This document shows positions 33,205-43,443 of a stretch of 64,000 bases of DNA, in pieces. Below the pieces are notes generated by a model that had not been told where the DNA came from, made no database searches, and was given only the letters and a program-made list of their open reading frames with translations. Position numbers and translations under genes: made by a program. The stretch is from Tiliqua scincoides (lineage: Eukaryota > Chordata > Lepidosauria > Squamata > Scincidae), in assembly GCF_035046505.1 (NCBI RefSeq), contig NC_089827.1, positions 20,787,853-20,851,852 of the forward strand. The letters run 5' to 3'. How positions within the stretch are numbered: position 1 is the stretch's first letter; the number at the start of each line of letters is the position of its first letter.

Positions 33205-33528
33205 CAGTGGCATTACTAAGGCTTGTGTCACCTGGTTCGGGAGACCAGCACATCACCGCTATGACGTACCTTACCCCATGCAATGGGCGTGGCAACGTCC
33301 TGGGCAGTGGGCATGGTGTGGCACCATCCCCCTACCCCCACTAGGTTTTTGGCTATAACTTTTGATAGAATAGAAATATTTCAACGCAGTTTGTTCTATC
33401 ACACATCAAATGATATGTAACTTGATGGTATTCGAAAATATCAAGATTTTTAAAATGTTGGCCAGTCGTGGTGTCACCCACCCCCGTGCGACACCCAGTG
33501 AGCCTGCACCTCCTTAGCAATGCCACTG
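33205..33528 (+). mobile_element. hAT MITE, complete, 8-bp duplication
   Basis: Ends CAGTGGCATTACTAAGG and CCTTAGCAATGCCACTG are perfectly inverted apart from one base. The flanking octamers TCTCCAAA (33197-33204) and TCTCCAGA (33529-33536) differ at one position. Interior blocks match 25137-26236. Confidence 0.9.
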
Positions 33529-33536
33529 TCTCCAGA

Positions 33537-34242
33537 TCAAAACATGGAACTACAAAACAGAATTTCTCCAGCAGGTTTCACACAACCTACTTAATTCCAC
33601 ATTTGTGTAGCATTGCTTAGCAGCATGCCATGTTACAGATATCAGCAGCATTATAAGGCTTTTCTGTTTCTCATGGGTAACGTTGGTGACATCTGCAGTC
33701 TATGCGTGTATGTCGAAAAGATCCCTTCTGCGCCTGGAATATTCTGCATTTGCAGTCCAACATGACACCTTGAGTGCAACTTGAAGGCTATAATTAGAGA
33801 ATCTACAAATAGCAGGTCAGAGCAGTCATTGCAACTGTCAGCAGTTCTTTACTTTGCGCACGAAGCCATGCTTGCTAATTGGATTAAGTGTGTCTCTAAC
33901 TTTAATCTCCACAAGCAGTGGTTAAAGGGGGGACTGTCATGTGACACCTGGTTTGTGTGTTAAGAAATGATTAGCAGAGCTAATAAATGTAATTTAAAAT
34001 GGAGCTCATGCACATAATTAAATATGCCTTATTTCCTTGATTAAAAAATTACTTATCAATGATAATGACTCTGCTTAAATACTAACAGCCAAACCGAACT
34101 AAATCTCCGCATGTTAAGGCAATGGTACTGGTATGGCTTCCAACTATGCCCCGCAGGGGATTTTTGGCCACTGGAATCCTCCTTGGGGTTAGGAAACATT
34201 AGTACCCTTGCCCCAGGGCAATTACCCTCAGCAATTGCTATG
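33537..34242. other. Unassigned intergenic DNA, possible conserved element
   Basis: No exon. The stretch 33940-34080 is AT-rich and repeat-free, with several TAATTA/TTAAT-type words. It resembles vertebrate conserved non-coding DNA, but this is only an impression. Confidence 0.35.
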
Positions 34243-34383
34243 GTTGGCAACCTTCAGTCTCGAAAGACTATGGTATAAGCCTACAGCACCCGGTATTCCC
34301 AGGCGGTCTCCCATCCAAGCACTAACCAGGCCTGACCCTGCTTAGCTTCTGAGATCAGACGAGATCAGGCATGTGCAGGGTAA
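34243..34383 (-). mobile_element. 5S rRNA-derived SINE, minus orientation
   Basis: The reverse strand gives the same 5S body and tail as 26705-26867. The insert is flanked by AATTGCTATG on both sides (34233-34242 and 34385-34394), a likely target-site duplication. The order and truncation at 'taccctgcacatg' are the same as in the other copies. Confidence 0.88.
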
Positions 34384-34751
34384 CAATTGCTATGACCCAT
34401 AGCAGTTTACCAGCTTGTACCAGCTCAATTGCTGACACACGTTCACTCTGACCCAAGAAGGGCCTGGGAAGGGGATCAGGATTTGGCAGGTACTGAAAAA
34501 TACCTTCCAGGTTCTGTGGTTCTGTTTCTGGGGGAGGAAGAGGGATAGACAATTCATTACTACAGACAATTGCCCTAGAAAAAGAGCTGCAGAACCCAAA
34601 TGAGTCACAAGACATTACAAGTGGTGAAGACAGAGAGAAGACCTTAGAGGTCAGTGTGCTTTGAGAAGAAAAATGTTGAAAATCGCTGTGATCCAGCAAT
34701 GCTGTGGCTCTGCTATGAACCAGCAATGGGAGAAGACCACTGCTGAATAAC

Positions 34752-34940
34752 AATGAGGTTCAGTGGGGAAGTATGTGCTCTGCATACAGAAAGTCCCAGT
34801 TCAAACCCCTGGCATCTCTGGTAGGGCAGAGAAAGATTTCTGTGTGAAACATCAAAAAGCCAGCACTGACAATACCGTACTGGGTTTAATGAATCAAGGG
34901 TCTGATGGCGTATGAAGCAGCTTCCTATGTTCCAGAGGCA
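34752..34940 (+). mobile_element. tRNA-Ala-like SINE
   Basis: 'gaggttcagtggggaagtat', 'gtgctctgcatacagaaagt', 'cccagttcaaacccctggc' keep the tRNA layout: A box, an anticodon-arm position like TGC, and a GTTCAAA B box. A SINE body and the 'cagcttcctatgttcc' 3' end follow. Copies at 47613 and 62115 share the same order. Confidence 0.75.
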
Positions 34941-35249
34941 AAGTGCAAGCAGAGCCCCACGCATATAGAGGAGCCCTTGTTTCCTACCATGAGCAAGGAA
35001 ACCTGCAATTCATGCAAGACTGAATGAATCCCTGTGTGCAAGTAAACTATTTTCCTTGCCTCCAGAGAACAGGGACACAAAGGAGTTAAGAGAATGAGTG
35101 ATGAGCCAGGAAGTCCCACTTTTAAATCTCATCACAGTTCTAAATTCACCAGGTGGCCCTGAGTCAACTACTGACTGCCAGCTTTAGTCTACACCTTATA
35201 ATATGGGGGTACTACAATTCACCCTCCTTTCCCAAGTATTAGAGGCTTA

Positions 35250-35540
35250 CAGCCCAATCCTATCTAAACCCCCCTCCACTCTTGCAACTATGCCACTGGA
35301 GCACACACTGATACAGTGAGGAGGGGACAGTCATGGAGTTCTCCTTCAGGAAAGAGAACATTTTTTTCTTTGCCCAAGGGTAAGCCCAAGGGTTGCCCAA
35401 GGGTTGCCTCAATGGGTCTATTCAGACCTGTGCCAGCTGGCTCACATCCAAGTGGACATAGGAAGGTGGATCAAGGTTGCTATGGCAGACAGGATATTGG
35501 TAAAGCTGCTGCCACCAAGGCTTCCTGGCCTTGACACAAG
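35250..35540 (+). mobile_element. Long MITE, left part
   Basis: CAGCCCAATCCTATCTAAAC at 35250 opens a left end. 'gccactggagcacacactg' and 'gggtctattcagacctgtgc' are shared with 8778-9269. The right end is missing or diverged. Confidence 0.55.
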
Positions 35541-36389
<849 letters not shown>

Positions 36390-36530
36390 TCTGTGCAAAC
36401 AACTCAAGGCAACTAGAGGTTCTATGATATTGTGGCCATCCCTTTCAAACATATGGGAGAGGAATGCTTACGTTCATGTTTCCATCTGTCATATCATTGC
36501 CTAATACATGTTTAATTGTGTATTGAGAGG

Positions 36531-36800
36531 CAGGTCCTCTGGGAGGAATTTTATTGGGGGTACAAAGTTTCTTTTGGGCTCCTTCCCAATGGGATCATAA
36601 TTTCATGCGAACAATGGATCCTAATTTCTCTGAGTGATACATGAAACTATGTAGTCTTCTCACGGTATATGCAAATATTTTCAGAGATCCCAGGAATTTT
36701 CCAGCTCCCCTCCTTTGGCTTCCAGCCCCCTTTTTGAAGCCAGGCCCAGGCACAATATGCCTCCTGCACCCCCCCCCCCAGAGTCTCTACTGGGGGGTCA
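36531..36800 (+). repeat. Dispersed repeat shared with 14935-15000
   Basis: 'ggaggaattttattgggggt' and 'tttgggctccttcccaatgg' match the 14940-14990 segment, also in plus orientation. A C-run follows at 36770. The family is unknown. Confidence 0.4.
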
Positions 36801-37200
36801 GTAAGCACAAAGGGCCCATTCTTATCCAACTTTTCAGAGCCGATGCAGCCCCAATCTACTATGGTAGATTCATCTGTCCTCCTCCCAGATTTGGTAACGT
36901 TGGCAATGTTCACTTTGTATTCTGATATTGTTATTTGATGGCAATAATAATAATCATTTGATGGCAATAATAATTTTTATGATGGTTTTTGCAAGCTCCA
37001 TCTGGCACCAAAGATGATGTGAAATTCTTATAAAATACAGGGGGGAACAAATCCACGGATCTCATATCCCATATCCACGGTTTCATGTATCCGCAGATAC
37101 AGGCATAAGGCCATGAAATTAGAATTCTTATAAACACAATTGGAACAATTAATTCCTCTCAGTTTTAATTAAATGGTGATCCTTACTTAGCCATGACTTA

Positions 37201-37791
37201 GGACGCAATCCAAACTATGCCCTATGCCAGCCCAAGTCCCTTGGGCTGGCCTGGGAGGGATGCAAATTTGTAAAGAAAAGAAAATTTCCGTAAAGAAAAT
37301 TTGTGCCTCCTCGGGAGGAAGCCAGGCCAGTGCTCCAAGAAGCGCCGGCCTATGGAGGCTGATAGAAGCCTCTGCACCAGCTTCCCCCCAGCTCCTTGCG
37401 TCGGCTCAGATGAGCCGACGCAGGGACGAAAGGTAGGCATGGGGGGGCGGGGAGGAGGAGGGAGGGAGGCATTCCTGGGTGGGGAGGGTGGGCAATGGGC
37501 GGCCCTGGGGACGGGCGGGGAACGGGAGGATCCGGGAGTTATGCTGGATCCCAACTCCCGATCCCGGGGAGAATGGAGCAGCTTCAAATCGCTCCACTCT
37601 TCTCAGACTTGCGCCACCTCCTGAGGTGGCGCAAGTCCGAGGAGACCCATAGGTGCCAGCAGCCCTTACCCAGGGGTAAGGGGAAGAGTTTCCCCTTACC
37701 TCTGCCTAAGCCACTTCTGGCCCCAATCCTGCACTGGATGCAGCACAAGTGTCCTGGCTTGCCTGTTCCAGCGCAAGTTAGGATTGCGTCC
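37201..37791 (-). mobile_element. Long MITE, complete, TTA target duplication
   Basis: A 591-bp element with ends GGACGCAATCC and GGATTGCGTCC, flanked by TTA on both sides (37198-37200 and 37792-37794). It is GC- and CpG-rich throughout. It carries the family's internal hairpin as a perfect palindrome (37606-37620 and 37623-37637 around a 2-base centre). The long overlapping ORFs (up to 121 codons) come from GC-rich, stop-poor sequence. The 3-bp TTA duplication fits PIF/Harbinger. There is no coding capacity. Confidence 0.88.
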
Positions 37792-37794
37792 TTA

Positions 37795-38435
37795 GAAATT
37801 AAAAGAGATAAATTTATGCAGGACTTTTAGTTGTAGTATATAAAACTAAATGGTTTATGTAATTACCTGTGACACCATTTTCCTTTATTACCACTCCAGA
37901 TAACAAATGTGTTGGATATCACTCCCTTTTCTGCATTTGATGGATGTGCAGAGGTATTCTCCATAAGCAGCCTGCACTTGCTAGAATGACACCACTCCAT
38001 TTTGCAGTTCACACACGTTGAATTTCAAAAACTCATCACAGCTGCATAGCTCTGCATGGAGAACATTCTGCTTAGTGTGTCAAACCTAAATCCACTAAAG
38101 GAAAATTTTGTTAGGATTAACCTTTGAATGAGGTCCAGGACCCTTGTCACAGAAGATCCATGAGACCATACAGAATTAAATTCCACCTAGCAGAATCTTG
38201 AACTTTGGCCTGTTACTGCTACTGGTCTATTACCAGGATGGCAGATACATTTAATAATGCATCAGTAGACTGAGAGCCAAACCGGTTGTACTGGCTTGGT
38301 TAGTCACCAAGCATGATAAGTGATGGAAACTGGGCAAATGTTCAGATTTGGTGTTTGGATTGCGTATGTGTATTGTCGAATGCTTAGAGAAAGAGAAGAA
38401 AATAGGGAAAAGGCTGTAAATAGCTATAGTATACG
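37795..38435. other. Unassigned intergenic DNA
   Basis: AT-rich, with no recognised repeat or exon. Confidence 0.35.
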
Positions 38436-38785
38436 GGCAGCCCAATAATGAACTGCCCAGTTCTTAGGGCTGCCTTGGTACCAAAGTGGCTACCATGGCA
38501 TCCAGTGCGCCCTGGGCAGCCTGCTGTGGCTTCTTGGGGGAAGGTGACTTTCATCCTCTTCCCCTGGGTAAGGGAAGCAGCCCCGCAATGGGGCTACTCA
38601 ATTCTACAGCAGCTCGGGAGAGTCCCGTGAGTTGGAGAGTCTCCGAGAGTCCTGTGTTGGACTGCACGGTCCAAAAACAGGGCTCAGGATCCTGCCCCCT
38701 CCCACTCCACTCCCTCCCTGCTATGCCTCCTCCCTTCCCTCTCCCTGCTGTAATGGAAGATCCGAAGATCATCAGGTGGATGATG
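38436..38785 (+). repeat. Partial long MITE
   Basis: Opens 'gggcagcccaataatgaact' and continues with 'ccagtgcgccctgggcagcc' and 'gggtaagggaagcagccccg', the usual filler of this group. It ends where the LTR-like segment begins. Confidence 0.4.
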
Positions 38786-38789
38786 TGGT

Positions 38790-39530
38790 GTTGACAGCGA
38801 TTCCCTGTTTTGACAGCTGTTTGACAGCTCTGGAAAGGGCAGGGCTGGCTCCACAGCTGTTATCAATCAAGGCCAATGGAGACCTGGATGGACACCTGAG
38901 CTTCATTTGACCTTGATGGGACTTTGAATGGACATGGACTGAAGGGATGGCTCACCTGAGCCTAATTTGGAGCTAATGAGGTAGCTCACAGCTGAGCTGC
39001 ATTTGGATCATGAGACATCCAAGGATAAAAGGCAGCTTTGGAAGGCGACAGAGCTACCCTGACCCAGGACCAAGAGCGGGACGCTGACCCAGCCGAAAGC
39101 TGGACCCTGACCCATAGCAAGGAGCAGGAAGCTGACCAGAGGGAGGACCCTGACCCAGAGGAAGTGGACACTGACCCAGAGGGAAACCCGGATGGGGACA
39201 CTGTGCTGGAAAGAACACTGCTGGAGAGGAGGAACTCTACTGCAGAAGATTGGACTGGGAAGACTGGACTGTGCTTTGGAGACGGGATTGGACTTCGACT
39301 GGAGGCTTCAGACCTCTACCCACTAAGTTAATTGGAGTTTTGGGGAGGGAAAGCCTCTGGGCATGAGGACTTGCAGGGAATGTCTGTGTTTGTAGCAATA
39401 AATTCTTGTTAATTGCTATAGATAAGAAGTTCTGTGTTTATTCCTTTGCACACCACAGCTGTTGTTCTTGGGAAAGGAGGGTGTTAATTAGCCAAAAAGC
39501 GGGCATTAGAAGGGAGTTGTGATATTTGGC
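38790..39530 (+). mobile_element. Candidate LTR-retrotransposon LTR, fossil
   Basis: A ~740-bp segment with an LTR-like order: a TGT start near 38791, a TATA-like GGATAAAAGG at about 39021, an AATAAA signal at about 39399, and an end near 39525 just before a possible primer-binding sequence. No adjoining gag or pol is recognised, so it looks like a solo LTR or an end fragment. The family is undetermined. Part of the middle (39050-39195) is a degenerate tandem repeat based on 'gaccctgaccca', which opens a 97-codon frame I do not regard as a gene. Confidence 0.4.
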
Positions 39531-40349
39531 AGAACACCTGCCTTCTTCCTCCCTCCCTCTGCCCTGTGGTCCAGGCAACCACCTGGTGTCAGAATGCAGA
39601 CCCAGTGCCAGCCAGACCTGCTGTGCTTCAACCTGACATACTTAGTCCCAACATACCAAACACCTGCCCCGTCAGTGGGGCCTACGCTCCTGACCACACA
39701 CTGAGCTGGGGCTAACACAGGCCGGTCAGCTGCTGGTTGCCCTCAAGCAAGTCATGCAAGGGTGCTAACTTCTGGCCCAGCAATTGGCACTGGTGACTGG
39801 CAGCGAACTGGTTTGCGCTAGCCCTGGCTTTGTAGCAGCCTTTGGCCAAGCTGGTCCATGTAGTCATGCACAGAGGCTTTAGGCGGGTTGCTGATGGGGC
39901 CTTTGGTGCAGAAGGGCCCTTTAGTGTTGAGCAGAATGAGGTGCATCAGGTCAGCGGCAAGCAGCATCGGTTCCTACCCCTCTCAACAGCGTGAGGCATC
40001 CCAGCCAAGCCGCATGCAGGTGGGATGCTGCTAGAAGCAGGCAGAGTGTCACGTTCAAAGATTCTGCATGTTAAAAGCGTCACATGGTGAGTTGCAGGTT
40101 GGCCACCCCTGATTTAAAGAGAAGTCCACGTTCAGAATTTTATTTGTAAGCAGAAACTTGAGGAAAGGATGAGAGTGGTGATCAGTCATCAAAGTGATGC
40201 CACTTGTTCAAAATCAAAGCCACCCACAAGCGACTTCAGGCAATTCTGTTCCCTACTTGTTTGCTGATGTACACCACCTTTGCTCATATTTCAGGTTTTG
40301 CAGGGACCTGAGGACTTGTATGTCCAGCAGTAGTTGCTCAGATAAACTG
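39531..40349. other. Unassigned DNA
   Basis: No exon recognised. Some of it is G/C-rich and may be repeat-derived. Confidence 0.35.
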
Positions 40350-41197
40350 GCTCAGAGGTGGTCCTGGGCTTTCCTGCACCCGGAGCCACCTCTGCATTTG
40401 CCGCCCCCCGCCCCTGACCCAGAAGTAATTGCGATGAGGTCATCTTCACTGCAATTATTCCACATGCTATCTATTCCATTCCCCCTTTGAAGAAAAGGGG
40501 GAATGAAGGAGGCAGTCCAGGTTCCGACGGAGCCTTTTGTGCTGCTTCTGAGCAAAGCAAAAGGCTCCGTTGGTGCATTTTGGAAAAACTGCTGTAAATG
40601 GCGCCCAGGTCAGGCAAGCGCTACTTCCAGGAGGTGGTCGCAGTCTCCTCCTGGGTGCTGCTTTCAGCGGCCCCAAAGCACTCTGATGGAGCCTTTTGCA
40701 CCACTTAGAAGTGGCGCAAAAGGCTCCATCAGAGTTGGAGAAACAGTACATGCCACCGCCGAAATGGGAGGAGGCGCACAACTTCCTGCCACCCTGAGAG
40801 CCACCCCCTCCCCTTCCCTTTCGTTAAAGGGAAGGAGGGGGCAGTCTCAGACGCAACCAGGAATCATGCCAAGAGTGGCTGCAGGAGCGCAGGCACTCTG
40901 CATGATTCCCTGCTGGTGGAGTGGGGGGCGGCATTCAAACCAGTCAGGAACCATGCAGAGTGCCTGCACTCCTGCTTCCACTCTTGTCATGGTTCCCAGC
41001 AGCGTCTGAGGCCACCCCCCTCTCCTTCCCTTTAATGAAAGGGGAGGGGCGACCCTCAGGGTGACAGTGGCTGCACTCCTGCAGTCACTGTCAGCATGGT
41101 TTTTGGTGTACTGGGTGGTAGCTTGCAGCAGTACCCCCCTAGTGAAGCATCCAGCACATTTGCCCCATTTGCCTCCCTCTAGGTACGCCACTGAACT
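40350..41197. mobile_element. Hairpin-rich foldback element
   Basis: The right end, read in reverse, begins CAGTGGCGTACCTAGAGGGA (ends at about 41193), a hAT-like 'CAGTGGCGTA' terminus. The left end is unclear and may be near 40349. The interior is a set of nested inverted repeats: a central palindrome 40790-41063, plus hairpins at 40473-40507, 40526-40574 and 40680-40735. The overlapping ORFs of 104-168 codons on both strands reflect this symmetry. Confidence 0.6.
40790..41063. repeat. Large imperfect palindrome (arms about 120 bp)
   Basis: The left arm runs from 'caccctgagagccaccccct' through 'agtctcagacgcaaccagg' to 'gcaggcactctgcatgattc'. The right arm has the reverse complements in mirrored order: 'ggaaccatgcagagtgcctg', 'cagcagcgtctgaggcc', 'gaccctcagggtg'. 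Each arm contains its own small hairpin ('ccttccctttcgttaaaggg' left, 'ccttccctttaatgaaaggg' right). Confidence 0.85.
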
Positions 41198-41421
41198 GTC
41201 TACTACATCAGAGGTTCTAGATACAAGTCAAATTTAAGCTGGTAACTTCCCAGTGTACACAAATGGGCAATCCAGTCCAGGGGCAATGGAGACAATCCGG
41301 CAGCAATGGAGCCTGCCAGATCCCAACACCTCCTTTTCCTCCCCTTTCTTCTCCTCAAACTAAAGAGCTGTCACAGGTCCAAGGAGACTCCTAGTGCTTA
41401 TGGTGGGGTAAGGGGAAATAA

Positions 41422-41891
41422 CAGCCCAATTCTAAAGGTGGGACAGCCATCTGGTGCAGTGGCACCAAGGCAGCAACCACTGTATCCTGCGGCCTTGTGG
41501 GAGCTGCTGAAAGTCTCCTCAGGGGAAGGGGACTTTCATGGAGCTTCTCAACTTTGCACTGGTTATTTTGCCAGTGCAGATTTGAGGGGCTCTGTGTTGG
41601 GCCTTCTGGCCCGACATGAAGTTTAGGATCTGGTGGAGCAAGGCTCTACCAGTCCCACCCTGGTTCCTCCCCTGCCCCAGAACACCTACCCCTACCCCCC
41701 AAGGCCCACACCACCACCCAGAGCTCTTACCTAGCTCCAGGTGGCATCCAGCAGTTGCTGGGCTTAGCACCGACTGGCACCAGCGCTGACTCAGCACAGG
41801 ATGCTGTGGGCAGGCCTTACGGCACGTTTGCAACACCCAGTGCTGGCACTGGCAGTCAGTACTTGTGCTGGCCCAGGTCAGAATTGGGCCC
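41422..41891 (+). mobile_element. Long MITE, complete, TAA target duplication
   Basis: Ends CAGCCCAATTCTAAAGG and CAGAATTGGGCCC, with TAA on both sides (41419-41421 and 41892-41894). It has a mid hairpin 'ctttgcactggttattttgc'/'cagtgcagatttgag' like other members of the group. It does not code. Confidence 0.75.
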
Positions 41892-41894
41892 TAA

Positions 41895-42989
41895 TTCCCC
41901 TTTCCACCTTGGTGCCTCCAGATCTGCCACGCCTCCATTGTTAACAGCATGTGCTTTTCTAACATGGCTGCACTGGGGGAAAAGGATTGAATTAGACTCT
42001 GAAAATACGAATGCTTCAGGACAAACAGTTCAGAATGCTTAAAAAGCTCTGCTCTGCAGAGGAAGATTACTAAAATATGTGCTCCTTGATGTGATGCAGA
42101 AGATGTGAGTTGATTTGTGAGGCACTGCAATTGTGGATGATCTTCCCTTTTGACAGGGGAGTGTACTCTAGTCATGTGCAGATCTATTATTTTGTATGTG
42201 ATTCAAGTCCATGTATAAAAACAGGATTCTCAAAAGATCTTCCCTTCAGCACATGCTAAATCTTTCATCAAATTCAGAATTGCTCACAGTTATTAATACA
42301 CAATAATAATTTCATGAGTTCCAAAGCCTGGAATTAATTACCATTTTAATATTTGATCTTGCATTCGCATACCCCTTATAAATGCATTGTTGAAGTGTTC
42401 CCCTCGGGTGTGAAATAGAAGTTCACTTTTTCAACTCATTAAGCTAGTTGGTTCAGCTAAACCTGGATGAGTATTATCAATGAAATCAGAGTAATAGAAC
42501 AATGTTAATTTACACTTGAATATTCACTAATCACGGAACGAAGATTCAGAAATAATTTTTAAAGCCATAAGGGAGATTTGTATTAAAATAATCTTTTTAT
42601 CCATTTCTGCAGCATAATTGGATTGTGATAAGGGGAAAAAAATACATATCTCAGAAATGCACATATAGTAGATGAGGGACTAGACATAAGAAACAGATTT
42701 TAGAAATACGACTTAATTGATGTCCTGGGGTAGTGGAACATCTGGAGATCTGACTGTTCCTCTTTTTAAAAGTGCTAGATAAAAATGAGAGTGGGCATAT
42801 CTAGTTAATAAAATATATGCAAAATGAATTGTCCCTTTTGCAACCCTCAGTTTCCATACTCACTATATGTGAATAATTTTCTGATTCTGAAAGGGGCATT
42901 GGGACATTTCTTTTTTTTTTTTTTTTACTGTATGAAGCAGTGGATCACACACGTCTGAGAAGGAGAAAGTGCAGGACTTGAATCTTTTA
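41895..42989. other. Unassigned intergenic DNA, possible conserved element
   Basis: The 42180-42720 stretch is AT-rich and repeat-free, and looks like unique vertebrate non-coding DNA. A poly-T run lies at 42910-42927. No exon. Confidence 0.35.
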
Positions 42990-43443
42990 CAGCTCAATCC
43001 TAACTAGCAGCTACAGCAGCAGAGCAGAGGTTCTGCTGTTGCAAATGGCCATACGGCAGCACACACAGTGGCCACCAGTGGCCATTTTGAACCCGCTGCC
43101 AGAAACTGTAATGCTGGAGGTTGCAGGAGCACAGGTGAGCCAGTGGGGAGTGGACAGTGGGAGGAACAGGTTGGGGAGGAGAGGAATGGGGCTGTGTCTG
43201 GGTGAGGAGGAGCAGGCAGGAGATGAAACGGGAGGAAAGTATGGATTCCAGCAGCACCGGCATACACAAGGACCCTATCCCCATTCCCTCTCCCTTACTC
43301 TCCCTGGTTCTGCAACAGCAAAATGGCTGGCACAGGTCTGAGGAGACCCATTGGGGCACTTTGTTCTGTTCCCATGAGGAGACCACAGGATGCAGGGCAC
43401 ACTCCGTTGACATGGCTGCATCAGTGGGGGGGGGATTGGGCTG
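42990..43443 (+). mobile_element. Long MITE of the CAGCCCAATCC-end group
   Basis: Ends CAGCTCAATCCTAAC and GGGATTGGGCTG form the inverted pair. The interior shares 'gtctgaggagacccattggg' and 'ggaccc' blocks with the other copies. A 165-codon minus-strand ORF over it is incidental. Confidence 0.65.

Noticed and set aside
37222-37624. CpG island with gene promoter
   Set aside because: The GC-rich stretch lies exactly inside a MITE with TTA duplications, so its composition belongs to the element.
39038-39331. 97-codon acidic Asp/Pro/Glu-rich ORF
   Set aside because: Made of a degenerate 12-bp tandem repeat within an LTR-like segment. The acidic composition follows from the repeat unit.
40503-41009. 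168-codon plus-strand ORF with overlapping minus-strand ORFs
   Set aside because: It lies across the foldback palindrome. The symmetry and GC-rich, stop-poor sequence explain open frames on both strands, and there is no domain.
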